Source: Altericroceibacterium spongiae
Lineage (GTDB): Bacteria > Pseudomonadota > Alphaproteobacteria > Sphingomonadales > Sphingomonadaceae
DNA length: 64,000 bases
Assembly (NCBI RefSeq): GCF_003610805.1
Contig: NZ_RAPF01000005.1
Location: forward strand, 1-64,000
Direction: 5' to 3'
The position numbers were made by a program, and so were the translations under genes. The notes under the pieces are model-generated. The model had not been told where the DNA came from and made no database searches. It saw only the letters and a program-made list of their open reading frames with translations. Below, in pieces: positions 41,231-50,671 of this stretch (positions are counted from its first letter, which is position 1; each line of letters starts with the position of its first letter).

Positions 41231-42091
41231 ATGACAGACCGGTTTCGGCAATATTGTGACAGGATCGGCCTCGGCACGGTGCCGGGTGCCGATCCTTCCG
41301 GTCTGGCGCAGCTTCAGCAAGCCCATCGGCAGGCCATTGCTTTCGAGAATTTCGATGTGATGCTCGGTCGTCCGATCGAAATCGATAGCGAAACGGTGTT
41401 CGACAAGCTCGTGACCCGACGGCGAGGTGGATATTGTTTCGAACATAATCGCCTTTTTTCCGACATGCTGTCGGATTGCGGCATAGCCAATCGTCCTTTG
41501 CTGGCGCGTGTCTTGCTGGGCGGTGCTGGCGAATTCCTGCCTGCCCGATCGCATATTCTGCTGCTTGCAAATGTCGACGGTGAAGACTGGCTGGCCGATG
41601 CCGGTTTTGGTGGCAGCTATGTACCGCCGCTTCCATTATGTGACGGGGCTGAGGTGCAAACACTGGATGGTGCGAGGCATCGTTTGCGCAGAATCGGTAA
41701 GGTTGGGGCGCTGCAGGGCGAATGGCTGCTCGAACGGGCCGGGCCGGCTGAAGCCACTGACGGGCGTGGGCAGCATCATTCGGACTGGCAACCGCAATAT
41801 AGTTTCGATCTGGCAGAAATCGCCGAGGCCGATCTCCGGCAGGCCAGTCATTGGGCATCTACTGTTCCCGGCGGGCGGTTTAGTACTCTGTGTATTGCCA
41901 GTATTGTTCTGTCAGATGGTTTTGTGTCGCTGTCTGGCCCTGTTCTGTCCGTTTATGGCTCCGGTCGGTATGAGAAGCGGAAACTGGCGGGCAGGAGCGC
42001 ATATCGGCAGGCACTGAACGATCTGTTATGCATTTCTCTGTCAGATGAAGAGCTTTCCCGCCTGCCTGTATTTGCCCCGATTAAGGCCTGA
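41231..42091 (+). CDS. nat: arylamine N-acetyltransferase
   Basis: A 286-residue enzyme with the NAT catalytic triad: Cys69 in RRGGYCFEHN, His108 in RSHILLL and Asp123 in DAGFGG. It transfers acetyl from CoA to arylamines or hydrazines. ATG 41231 starts 13 bases after the mutase stop. Confidence 0.93.
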   Translation: MTDRFRQYCDRIGLGTVPGADPSGLAQLQQAHRQAIAFENFDVMLGRPIEIDSETVFDKLVTRRRGGYCFEHNRLFSDMLSDCGIANRPLLARVLLGGAGEFLPARSHILLLANVDGEDWLADAGFGGSYVPPLPLCDGAEVQTLDGARHRLRRIGKVGALQGEWLLERAGPAEATDGRGQHHSDWQPQYSFDLAEIAEADLRQASHWASTVPGGRFSTLCIASIVLSDGFVSLSGPVLSVYGSGRYEKRKLAGRSAYRQALNDLLCISLSDEELSRLPVFAPIKA

Positions 42092-42121
42092 TTCCTCCTG
42101 TTCCCAGGGGGAAGAGAGGCC

Positions 42122-44569
42122 ATGACTCATGCATCTCTTCCGCCGGAAATTACAGAGTGGTTCGTACAGCGAGAATGGCGTGTACGCGATCATCAGCAGG
42201 CAATGTTTGACGCCAGTGAGGCGGGGCGGCACGCTCTGCTTGTCGCCGATACGGGAGCAGGGAAAACTCTTTCCGGCTTCCTGCCTACGCTGGCCGCTTT
42301 CGTACCGTCGCAATTGCAGGGGAAGGGGGCTCCCGACGGGCTGCACACCCTGTATATCTCTCCACTGAAAGCCCTCGCGCATGATGTACAGCGCAATCTG
42401 CTGAGGCCGGTTGAAGAAATGGGCCTGCAATTGCGGATCGAGACGCGAAGCGGAGATACGCCGTCGGACCGCAAAAAACGCCAGCGCGGCCGTCCGCCGC
42501 ATATTCTCCTTACAACCCCCGAGTCGCTGTCTCTATTGCTGAGTTATCCCGACAGTTTCGAGCTCTTTTCTAGTCTGAAACGGGTGGTTATCGATGAAGT
42601 TCATGCATTCGCGACGGGCAAGAGAGGAGATTTGCTGGCACTGTCTCTGGCGCGGTTGCAGGCCATCGCGCCGGACATGCAGCGTGCGGCCCTCTCGGCG
42701 ACTCTGGGCAATCCCGAAAGCTTTTGTGAATGGCTGGCGCCATGGGGCGATCTGGACAGCGTTGCACTGATAGAAGGCGAAAAGGGAGCGGCGCCTCAGG
42801 TCGATATTCTGCTTCCCGATCGGGAAAGAGTACCCTGGGGCGGTCATGCCGGGACATGGGCGGTCCCGCAGCTTTATGAGGAGGTTCGGTGCAACCGGAC
42901 CACATTGATTTTCACCAATACGCGGTTTCTGGCCGAGTTTATTTTCCAGAAGCTCTGGGATGTGAATGAAGATTTGTTGCCAATCGGTATTCACCACGGC
43001 TCGCTGTCCCGTGAAGCGCGGCGAAAGGTGGAAGGGGCGATGGCGAGAGGTGAGCTACGGGCCCTTGTGGCGACAGCCAGCCTCGATCTGGGTGTCGATT
43101 GGGGTGACATAGATTGTGTGGTCCAGATGGGTGCTCCCAAGGGCTCCTCGCGCCTTTTACAGCGCATTGGCCGTGCCAATCACCGGCTGGATCAGCCTAG
43201 TCGTGCTATTCTGGTTCCCGGAAATCGCTTTGAATTTCTTGAGGCGACGGCGGCTAAGGAGGCGGTCGATGAAGGTGAGCGCGATGGGGAAGCCTTTCGG
43301 ACAGGTGGCCTAGACGTTCTTGCTCAACATATCATGGCTTGCGCCTGCGCCGCGCCTTTCGATGAGGTGGAGCTGCTAGGTGAAGTCCGTTCATCTCTGT
43401 CCTATGCCTGGGTAGATGAAGACGTCTGGCAGCGTGTGCTGCATTTCGTCGCTACAGGCGGCTATGCATTGGAAGCGTATGACCGGTTCCGCCGGATCAT
43501 TCGGGATCGCCAAGGTGTCTGGCGTTTGACACATCCCGATCATGCCGCACGTCATCGCCTGAATGCAGGCATTATCGTTGATGCCGAGATGGTGCAGGTA
43601 CGGTTTCGCAACGGTCGCGCACTGGGTAAAGTAGAGGAGCGATTTGCTGCAACGCTGGGGCCGGGCGACACATTTTCCTTCGCGGGCATGAGTCTGGAAG
43701 TGGAGCAGGTCAAGGATATGGACCTGTTCGTAAAAGCTACAAGCCGTGCAGCGATGATTCCTTCCTATGGAGGACTGCGTCTACCCCTTACCACGCATCT
43801 TTCGGGTCGGGTCCTTGCTCTGCTTGATGACCGTGCCGGGTGGAATCGCTTTCCCGATGATGTGCGTGAATGGTTGGAAATGCAGGACTGGCGATCACAA
43901 ATGCCGGCTCCGGGGCGTTTGCTCGTGGAAAGCTATCCTCATGGCGGCGTGCACTACACGACTTATTACACTTTCGTTGGCTGGAACGCGAATCAGTCTC
44001 TCGGGATGCTGATTACCAAAAGAATGGAAGAGCAGGGACTGCAACCTCTGGGTTTTGTAGCGAATGACTATTCGCTTGCCGTGTGGGGACTTAAGCCGGT
44101 GATCGACCCGGCACCGCTCTTGTCTCCCGATATTCTCGCACATGAATTCGTTGAATGGATCGAAAATTCCTATCTGTTACGCCGCGCCTTTCGTGAAGTG
44201 GCGGTTATTTCCGGATTGGTTGAGCGTCAGCAACCGGGTAAACGCAAATCCGGTCGTCAGGTCACTTTTTCAACAGATCTCATTTATGACGTGTTGCGCA
44301 AATATGAGCCCGAGCATGTGCTGCTGAAAGCGGCTTGGGCAGATGCCCGCGCACGCATGACTGACATTGGTCGACTGGGCGATATGCTCGACAGGGCCAG
44401 CGAACAACTGGTTCATGTAACACTGGATCGCGTCAGCCCGCTGGCTGTTCCGGTTATGGTTATGATCGGGCGCGAAAGCTTGCCGCAAGGCGCTGCGGAT
44501 GATGCGTTGTTGCTGGAAGCTGAAAGCCTGGCGAATGCCGCTATGATGCCGGAACTGTCATATCGTTGA
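42122..44569 (+). CDS. Lhr-like DEXH helicase (ligase-associated DNA damage response type)
   Basis: An 815-residue superfamily 2 helicase. Walker A is DTGAGKT (43-49), motif Ib TTPES, motif II DEVH (158-161); motif VI RIGRANHR is seen at about 350, and a long winged-helix/DUF4145-free C-terminal part follows. It best fits the group usually encoded beside an ATP-dependent ligase, an exonuclease and the PdeM endonuclease. None of those is next to it here: NAT is upstream and a terminator then exbD are downstream. Confidence 0.85.
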   Translation: MTHASLPPEITEWFVQREWRVRDHQQAMFDASEAGRHALLVADTGAGKTLSGFLPTLAAFVPSQLQGKGAPDGLHTLYISPLKALAHDVQRNLLRPVEEMGLQLRIETRSGDTPSDRKKRQRGRPPHILLTTPESLSLLLSYPDSFELFSSLKRVVIDEVHAFATGKRGDLLALSLARLQAIAPDMQRAALSATLGNPESFCEWLAPWGDLDSVALIEGEKGAAPQVDILLPDRERVPWGGHAGTWAVPQLYEEVRCNRTTLIFTNTRFLAEFIFQKLWDVNEDLLPIGIHHGSLSREARRKVEGAMARGELRALVATASLDLGVDWGDIDCVVQMGAPKGSSRLLQRIGRANHRLDQPSRAILVPGNRFEFLEATAAKEAVDEGERDGEAFRTGGLDVLAQHIMACACAAPFDEVELLGEVRSSLSYAWVDEDVWQRVLHFVATGGYALEAYDRFRRIIRDRQGVWRLTHPDHAARHRLNAGIIVDAEMVQVRFRNGRALGKVEERFAATLGPGDTFSFAGMSLEVEQVKDMDLFVKATSRAAMIPSYGGLRLPLTTHLSGRVLALLDDRAGWNRFPDDVREWLEMQDWRSQMPAPGRLLVESYPHGGVHYTTYYTFVGWNANQSLGMLITKRMEEQGLQPLGFVANDYSLAVWGLKPVIDPAPLLSPDILAHEFVEWIENSYLLRRAFREVAVISGLVERQQPGKRKSGRQVTFSTDLIYDVLRKYEPEHVLLKAAWADARARMTDIGRLGDMLDRASEQLVHVTLDRVSPLAVPVMVMIGRESLPQGAADDALLLEAESLANAAMMPELSYR

Positions 44570-44692
44570 AAATGGAATTCGATTACTTTGCTTTGCAATG
44601 CTGCGCCAAAGCTTGGCTCTGATGTACAGATTCGGACAATGTGTGGCGATGATAACAGACACAGAAGTTAGGCCGTACGTAAGCTGGATAAC

Positions 44693-44724
44693 AAAAAAGG
44701 GACGGATTGCTCCGCCCCTTTTTT
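44693..44724. terminator. bidirectional rho-independent terminator
   Basis: AAAAAAGGGACGGA (44693-44706) and TCCGCCCCTTTTTT (44711-44724) pair with one mismatch around a four-base loop. The A6 and T6 flanks let it end both the minus-strand exbD operon and the plus-strand helicase gene. Confidence 0.88.
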
Positions 44725-44744
44725 GCTAAACCGATGCAGCTGAA

Positions 44745-45179
44745 TCAGCCAGCTTTTCCGAAAGAGCGGTATTTGTCATTTCCGACAAACCCGAATTTGG
44801 AAACACCCGATCCCTTGATAATGTTCAGCACCTTGGCTGAAAGATCGTAACTGGCCATTGATTCCGGCTCAAACTGCAGTTCGGGCTCAACCGGGAAACT
44901 GAGTGTTTCCTGAAGGTTGGCCATGAGCTGATTTTGATTGATCGCTTCACCATTCCAGAGGATTTCATCCCGCTGGGTAAGAACCACCTTATTCTTCACC
45001 GGGTCGACGTTGTCGGTCGGTGCGTTGGAAGGTGTCGGAAGATCGATATCCACAGAGTGGGTAGCAACCGGAATGGTGATGATGAACATGATGAGGAGAA
45101 CGAGCATGACGTCGATAAGCGGCGTCGTGTTCATTTCCATCATCGGCGAGCCATCATCGCTGCCGCCTGACATTGCCAT
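44745..45179 (-). CDS. exbD: ExbD-family proton-channel subunit (second copy)
   Basis: A 144-residue inner-membrane protein with one transmembrane helix bearing the essential Asp (MEMNTTPLIDVMLVLLIMFI, Asp23) and a periplasmic domain. It couples the proton gradient to TonB. It differs from the first ExbD mainly in the periplasmic part. Confidence 0.93.
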   Translation of the reverse strand: MAMSGGSDDGSPMMEMNTTPLIDVMLVLLIMFIITIPVATHSVDIDLPTPSNAPTDNVDPVKNKVVLTQRDEILWNGEAINQNQLMANLQETLSFPVEPELQFEPESMASYDLSAKVLNIIKGSGVSKFGFVGNDKYRSFGKAG

Positions 45180-45214
45180 GAGATGTTACTCCTGAATTTC
45201 CTGAGCCAGGTCGA

Positions 45215-45751
45215 TCAACCGTTGGGATCGACCGGGTTCGAGATGAAGCCAACGGTTGGATAACCGGCTGCCTGGACGTTAAAGATCGTACCGGCAACAC
45301 AGCGCCACGGGGCGTTGACATCACCGCGGATATGAACCTGTGGGATCTTTTCCGGATCTGCGATAATTGCTTCGATACCGCCTTCGCGCTGAACGATATT
45401 GTCGAGGCGTTCAAATGCCTTGTCATACAGTTCCTGCGAATCGACCGGGGTAATATTGTTGAAATAGACCCGGCATTCACCGTCGCGGCTCGCACCTTCA
45501 TAACCGGGATCGCCTGCACTGCGGCCTGCGGCATCGGTTGTGGTGACGGTCAGCAGAAGATTCTCAACCTTATCCTTGGATTCGGTCGATTCGAAAATCG
45601 GTATTTTCAGCTTCTCGATCGTCTGGATGGCGACCGGGACGGCGATGAGGAAGATGATCAGGAGCACCAGCATCACGTCCACCAAGGGCGTGGTGTTGAT
45701 GTCCGACATCGGGGTCTCGCCGCCGCCGCCGCCGCCTGTCGAAATGGCCAT
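45215..45751 (-). CDS. exbD: ExbD-family proton-channel subunit (first copy)
   Basis: A 178-residue ExbD with INTTPLVDVMLVLLIIFLIA, a Gly-rich cytoplasmic tip, and a longer periplasmic domain that has a pair of cysteines (ECRVYF and WRCVAG). The longer domain is the ExbD form often found first in TonB loci with two exbD genes. Confidence 0.93.
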   Translation of the reverse strand: MAISTGGGGGGETPMSDINTTPLVDVMLVLLIIFLIAVPVAIQTIEKLKIPIFESTESKDKVENLLLTVTTTDAAGRSAGDPGYEGASRDGECRVYFNNITPVDSQELYDKAFERLDNIVQREGGIEAIIADPEKIPQVHIRGDVNAPWRCVAGTIFNVQAAGYPTVGFISNPVDPNG

Positions 45752-45853
45752 GGTTTCTGTCCTAACTCAAAACTTCGTTTTTGGGTGGGACGGGCAAGCC
45801 CGCATGCCGGATTTCCCGTCCCTGAACCCAGACGACGTGTTGAGGCTTGTGCC

Positions 45854-46645
45854 TCAGGCCTTTGTGGCCGGCTTGGCGGTGGTTGCCGCCGGCTTCGCGG
45901 CAGTCTTGCCTGCCTGCTGGGTGGAGGCCTTGGTCATGACTTGCGGCTTCACAGCGCCATTGGAGCTGATGTTGGCCAGCAGGTCGGTAGCAAAACCGCT
46001 CAGCAATTCGGCAATACGCTTATTGCGGCTCTGCAGCCAGTTATAGGCCAGCACGGCCGGAACAGCCACGAGAAGACCGATAGCGGTCATGATGAGAGCT
46101 TCACCGACCGGGCCTGCAACCTTGTCGATCGAAGCCGAACCGGCGAGACCGATGCTGATGAGAGCACGATAAATGCCGATAACCGTACCGAGCAGACCGA
46201 TGAACGGTGCGGTAGCACCCACGGTAGCGAGGAACGGCAGACCGCCGGAGAGGCGAGAATTGATCGATGCTTCGGAACGAGCGAGCGAACCGTGCATCCA
46301 CTCATGTGCTTCGAGGCTGTCTGTCATTTTGGTGTGCTGCGACTGAGCGGCCAGACCGTCATCGACGAGCTGACGCCATGCGCTGTTCTTTTCGAGTTTG
46401 TTAGCACCTTCCTGAAGAGTGTTAGCTTTCCAGAAGCCGTTACGGACGCCCTTATACTGGCGAAGGATCTTGTTCTGCTCGAGCAGCTTGGTGATCAGAA
46501 TGAAGAAGGTACCGACGGACATGATGACCATGATACCGAAAATGGTCTGCGCAATCAGACCGCCTTGTTCGAGGGCTTCCGTGAAGCCGAAGGCGTTCTG
46601 CGGCGCCGCTTCGCCGCCAGCAGCGGCCAGAATGTCGATAAGCAT
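45854..46645 (-). CDS. exbB: MotA/TolQ/ExbB proton-channel protein
   Basis: A 263-residue protein with three membrane helices and the MotA/TolQ/ExbB core GLLGTVIGIYRALISIG followed by GEALIMTAIGLLVAVPA. An N-terminal extension of about 25 residues and a C-terminal Ala/Lys/Thr low-complexity tail (about 232-263) are present. Confidence 0.95.
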   Translation of the reverse strand: MLIDILAAAGGEAAPQNAFGFTEALEQGGLIAQTIFGIMVIMSVGTFFILITKLLEQNKILRQYKGVRNGFWKANTLQEGANKLEKNSAWRQLVDDGLAAQSQHTKMTDSLEAHEWMHGSLARSEASINSRLSGGLPFLATVGATAPFIGLLGTVIGIYRALISIGLAGSASIDKVAGPVGEALIMTAIGLLVAVPAVLAYNWLQSRNKRIAELLSGFATDLLANISSNGAVKPQVMTKASTQQAGKTAAKPAATTAKPATKA

Positions 46646-46725
46646 GCGGGTTAGTCCTCTCTAGACAAAAGCAAGTGAAATTGTGGAAGCGCCCCTCTCT
46701 CCGCGAAAGGGGCGCAGAGATTAAA

Positions 46726-47397
46726 TCAATCGGGGATCACCCACCGAACAGCACTGGTATAAGATCCGGTAGTTTCATTACCGTTCCCATCCTTTGCCGG
46801 CCGGAAGCGAGCGCGGCGTGTCACATTCTTGCAGGTCGCTTCGTCGAGGTCTGGATGACCGCTCGAACCGATAATCGTGCAATTTTCAACACGCCCGTTT
46901 GTGCCAACCGTGACCCGGAAGCGGGTTACGCCTTCACGTTCTTCACGCAGAGCACGTGAAGGATAATCGTTCGGCGTTGCCCAGGTACCCGGATTGTTCC
47001 GCGGTTCCGCAGGCTTCGGATCGAACCGAGGCGGCGGCGGGGGCGGCGGAGCAGGGGCTGCCGGAGGAGGCACAATCACCGCAGGCGGAGCTGGCGGCGG
47101 AATATTGATCTGTGTCTCGATCTGAGGCGGCTTCGTGCTCACATTAATCGGTGGCGGCGGCGCAACCGGTGGCGGCGGAGCCGTTTCAGGTTCAGGCGGC
47201 GGAGGCGGAGGTTCATCCTCCGGCTCGGGGGGCGGGGGTTCATCGATATCCACCGTCGTCACACGCTCAATGACCTTCTGGGCAGCCGAATAGGCAAGCC
47301 CCGTGATCAGCACATATCCGACAGCGAGGTGGATGAGAACAACGATGATAATGGCAATAATCTTATTGCCGCTCATTTGTTGGTCAGCGTAAGCCAT
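46726..47397 (-). CDS. tonB: TonB energy-transduction protein
   Basis: A 223-residue protein: membrane anchor at about 13-35, a very Pro-rich periplasmic spacer (52-125, repeated PPPP and EPEPE-like runs), then a TonB C-terminal domain (135-223) ending GSYTSAVRWVIPD. It carries proton energy to TonB-dependent receptors in the outer membrane. First gene of tonB-exbB-exbD-exbD. Confidence 0.95.
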   Translation of the reverse strand: MAYADQQMSGNKIIAIIIVVLIHLAVGYVLITGLAYSAAQKVIERVTTVDIDEPPPPEPEDEPPPPPPEPETAPPPPVAPPPPINVSTKPPQIETQINIPPPAPPAVIVPPPAAPAPPPPPPPRFDPKPAEPRNNPGTWATPNDYPSRALREEREGVTRFRVTVGTNGRVENCTIIGSSGHPDLDEATCKNVTRRARFRPAKDGNGNETTGSYTSAVRWVIPD

Positions 47398-47841
47398 CCA
47401 GTCGCATCACTCCATTTGCGGCTACCGGGCATAACCCGGCGGTACACCAAATCAGGAACTCTATCCTGACAGGTGCTAACGAAACTTGTCCACCCTAAAT
47501 ACCTGCGGGCAAGCACCGGCAGATGCCGGGCGGTGTGACAGGCATGAACGACTTATTTAATGTTGTCAAAGCGCCGTTTTCTGCGGAGTGTTTAGCGAGC
47601 GATGCCCGCTGGGGCAATCGCTTTGTCAATCCAGCCGTGAATCATGGGGCGGTCGTTTCACTTGAAATGAAGAGGCGGACGGATATTGCAAGGCAATGCA
47701 GTGTTAATGTTCTGCTAAGCATTCTCGGCTTTTGAACACGCAGAAAAGTGCGATATTTTAGCGCAAAAATGTATCCGAAAAGGCGTGGCTCGGGAGCGGA
47801 AACCTGCTCTATACGTTCAGCGCTAAGAACGGTTGCAGGCT
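47398..47841. other. 444-base divergent intergenic stretch
   Basis: Holds the promoters for tonB (minus) and for the lipoprotein gene at 47842 (plus). A short CCGGG-N5-CCCGG hairpin lies close to the tonB start. I see no convincing Fur box and no gene; a 70-codon open frame at 47523 lacks a Shine-Dalgarno and family features. Confidence 0.55.
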
Positions 47842-48744
47842 ATGAAAGGCAAGAAAATGTTTTTGACGATTCGTTCCGGCTGGCGGGCAATGACGTTGCT
47901 GGGCATGCCCGTTATGCTTACCGGATGTGTCTCTGCGCTTCAGGCGCAATCGCCATTGCCTTCTGCAACGCAAACCGATTCGCAGGCTACTTATGCCGAT
48001 CTGGTTGATCTGGCGGATCGGGCGAAGCTGGTCATCAAGGCCCGTATTACGGATCAGGCGACGGTTGAGCCTGAGCGGGCTCCCGGGCTCAAGTCTGGGT
48101 ATGTTCGTCTATATGTGGAAGCGGAAACCGAGGCCTTGTTGGCTGGGCCATCCGCGCAAGGCGCGTCATTCGTTTATCTGGTCGACTTGCCAGTGGATAA
48201 AAATGGGAAGGCGCCCAAGCTCAAGAAGCAATCTGTGATTATTTTCGCCAATTCCGTTCCGGGTCGGCCGGGGCAGTTGCGGCTGGTTGCACCCGATGCG
48301 CAACTGCCGGCGACACCGGTTCTTGAGGATCGTCTTCGCCCGATTCTTACCGCTGTGTCTTCTCCTGATGCACCGCCGGAAGTGACCGGTGTGCGAGAAG
48401 TGATTTCGATCGACGGCAATCTCGCTGGCGAATCGGAAACACAGTTTTTCCTCGATACGAAAAACGATGAACCTGTTTCGCTTACTCTGGTTCGTCGCCC
48501 GGGCCAGCAACCGCGCTGGGGTGTGTCATGGAGTGAAATTGTGGATCAGGCAGCCGATGCACCGCAGCCTGACACATTGGAGTGGTATCGCCTCGCCTGT
48601 TTTCTGCCGCGCTCTATATCGAATTCCGCCTTTTTGCAGACCAGCGGAGCAGCGCGTTATCGCGCGGAAGCGGATTATAAGTTGATTCTGCAGGGGTTAG
48701 GCGATTGTGAACGCCAGCATGATTGGGCGCCCAAACCGGGTTAA
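47842..48744 (+). CDS. hypothetical lipoprotein
   Basis: A 300-residue exported protein of unknown function. The signal carries the lipobox LTGC (Cys29); after a Gln/Ser/Thr linker the mature part is beta-rich and has a segment on VIKARITDQATVEPERAPG, like extracytoplasmic proteins common in sphingomonads. ATG 47842 is preferred over TTG 47833. It ends 99 bases before hom. Confidence 0.7.
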   Translation: MKGKKMFLTIRSGWRAMTLLGMPVMLTGCVSALQAQSPLPSATQTDSQATYADLVDLADRAKLVIKARITDQATVEPERAPGLKSGYVRLYVEAETEALLAGPSAQGASFVYLVDLPVDKNGKAPKLKKQSVIIFANSVPGRPGQLRLVAPDAQLPATPVLEDRLRPILTAVSSPDAPPEVTGVREVISIDGNLAGESETQFFLDTKNDEPVSLTLVRRPGQQPRWGVSWSEIVDQAADAPQPDTLEWYRLACFLPRSISNSAFLQTSGAARYRAEADYKLILQGLGDCERQHDWAPKPG

Positions 48745-48843
48745 GGCGACATAATATTGCAATCCACAGCCATATTTGTGAAATCGGCCTAGCCAAATAG
48801 CGCTTTGATCCCTAATTCGCGGCGCGAACGAGAAAGGGATTGC

Positions 48844-50154
48844 ATGGCTGAACCGCTTCGTATCGCACTTGCTGGACTGGGAACTGTTGGCGCTGGCGTC
48901 ATCAAGCTGATCGAGGCCAATGGCCCGCTGATCGAGAAGCGGGCAGGCCGTCCTATCCGAATTAGCGCCGTAAGTGCGCGCGATCGCAGCAAGGATCGGG
49001 GCGTCGATCTTTCCCCTTATGTCTGGGAAGACGATATGACCGCGATGGCAGAACGTGACGATGTCGACCTCGTGGTCGAACTGGTCGGCGGATCTGACGG
49101 TCCGGCCCTTACACTTGCCCGCAATGCTCTCCACGCCGGTAAATCGCTGGTCACCGCGAATAAAGCGATGATCGCACATCATGGCCTTTCCTTGGCTGAG
49201 GAAGCTGAAAAACGCGGCGTCGCGCTTAAGTTCGAAGCGGCAGTTGCAGGCGGCATTCCGGTGGTCAAAGGCCTGCGGGAAGGCGCGGCGGCCAATGAAA
49301 TCGACCGCATTTACGGTATTCTCAACGGCACCTGTAATTATGTTCTTTCCACGATGGAAGATACAGGCCGTGACTTCGGCGATGTACTGAAAGAAGCTCA
49401 GGAGCTGGGTTATGCCGAAGCGGACCCCAGTTTCGATATCGAAGGTGTCGATGCAGCGCATAAGCTCGCCATCTTGTCAGCGATTGCCTATGGTGCACGG
49501 GTTGATTTCAATGCTATCGATATGTCCGGCATTACGCGGATCCGCGCTGCGGATATAGCGGAAGCAGCTTCGCTGGGATATGTCATTCGTCTTATCGGTA
49601 TGGCTGATACCGATCACGAAGCCGGTGGGGCGCCTCGTCTCTTTCAGCGTGTTCAGCCTTATCTTGTTCCGCGTGACCATCCGCTGGCAGCGGTTGACGG
49701 TCCTACAAATGCTGTCGTGCTTGAAGGCAACTTTGTCGGTCGCTTGCTGTTTCAGGGCGCTGGGGCCGGCGACGGGCCGACGGCCAGTGCGGTGATGGCC
49801 GATATTATCGATATTGCACGCGGTGAAGAGAGTGCACCTTTCTCAATACCGGTCGAACAGCTGGACCGTTTGGAACCTGCCGAATCGGGCCATCGTCTCA
49901 ATCGTGCCTATTTGCGCTTCACTGTGACTGACCGGCCAGGCGTGCTGGCGGAGATTACCGCTGCCATGCGCGATGCGGGTGTATCGATAGAAAGTCTGAT
50001 TCAGAAAGGGCAGGCGGGCGATTCGGGTGAAGTTTTGGTGGTGATGGTTACGCATGAATGCGCTGAACATTGTGTGACAGATGCACTCAAGCTTCTCGAA
50101 GGCTCTGAAAGCCTGACTGAAATGCCGCTCGTTATGCGTCTTCTTGGAAGCTGA
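48844..50154 (+). CDS. hom: homoserine dehydrogenase
   Basis: A 436-residue enzyme reducing aspartate semialdehyde to homoserine for threonine and methionine. Rossmann loop LAGLGTVGAGV (7-17), catalytic segment around GILNGTCNYVLSTM and ELGYAEADPSFDIEG, and a C-terminal ACT domain (about 350-436) for feedback inhibition. Confidence 0.96.
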   Translation: MAEPLRIALAGLGTVGAGVIKLIEANGPLIEKRAGRPIRISAVSARDRSKDRGVDLSPYVWEDDMTAMAERDDVDLVVELVGGSDGPALTLARNALHAGKSLVTANKAMIAHHGLSLAEEAEKRGVALKFEAAVAGGIPVVKGLREGAAANEIDRIYGILNGTCNYVLSTMEDTGRDFGDVLKEAQELGYAEADPSFDIEGVDAAHKLAILSAIAYGARVDFNAIDMSGITRIRAADIAEAASLGYVIRLIGMADTDHEAGGAPRLFQRVQPYLVPRDHPLAAVDGPTNAVVLEGNFVGRLLFQGAGAGDGPTASAVMADIIDIARGEESAPFSIPVEQLDRLEPAESGHRLNRAYLRFTVTDRPGVLAEITAAMRDAGVSIESLIQKGQAGDSGEVLVVMVTHECAEHCVTDALKLLEGSESLTEMPLVMRLLGS

Positions 50155-50156
50155 TG

Positions 50157-50615
50157 TCAGTCGGCCGGTTTCCGGCCTTTAGCAATCAGATCGGCGTCTG
50201 ACCCCTCGGGAGGTTCGGGCAATGACTGGAAGTCTATCATATAGACCGGTGGCGCTGGGCATCTCTGAATGCCGCACCCTCTCATACTTGCCTGTCCGTA
50301 TGCTGTCAGACTGGCTGCTGCAACATTTGGGGCATGCACCATGCCATCATCCAGTGCTTCTTGTGAGTGCGGGTCAAGATCTGCTGTAGATTGCACGCGG
50401 AACTGCGATTGCTCTTCCAGTTCTTTGCACACTATTATTTCATTAGTGATAGTTTGCTGTGGGCAGCGAGGCTTCTGGTCATCCGGCGGGGGAGGGCCAT
50501 AAACTTCTTTTGCTTTGGCAATGGCATCTTCCGCCGTGATCTGGGCACATGCTATCGACGGAAGTGCAAAAAGTGCACCATATATAGAAAGCAGAGGACT
50601 TACTATTCTCGACAT
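50157..50615 (-). CDS. hypothetical secreted protein
   Basis: A 152-residue protein with a signal peptide ending in ACA before QITAED, five further cysteines (RCPQQ, VCKEL, RGCGIQRC) and a Pro-rich tail. Unknown function. It lies antisense between hom and glpX, two bases from the hom stop. Confidence 0.65.
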   Translation of the reverse strand: MSRIVSPLLSIYGALFALPSIACAQITAEDAIAKAKEVYGPPPPDDQKPRCPQQTITNEIIVCKELEEQSQFRVQSTADLDPHSQEALDDGMVHAPNVAAASLTAYGQASMRGCGIQRCPAPPVYMIDFQSLPEPPEGSDADLIAKGRKPAD

Positions 50616-50671
50616 TCGAAAGTCCTCGTCCTAAGCCTTTCAATGACCTGCCGAGAGGGATTGAACTGCAC

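Noticed and set aside
47040-47240. Tandem repeat in minus-strand coding DNA
   Set aside because: It is the degenerate proline-codon run of the TonB spacer, not a separate repeat element.
47400-47500. Fur box upstream of tonB
   Set aside because: No 19-base GATAAT-like dyad could be found; only a short CCGGG hairpin.
47523-47735. 70-codon plus-strand frame in the tonB upstream region
   Set aside because: No Shine-Dalgarno, no family resemblance, and sits where promoters are expected.
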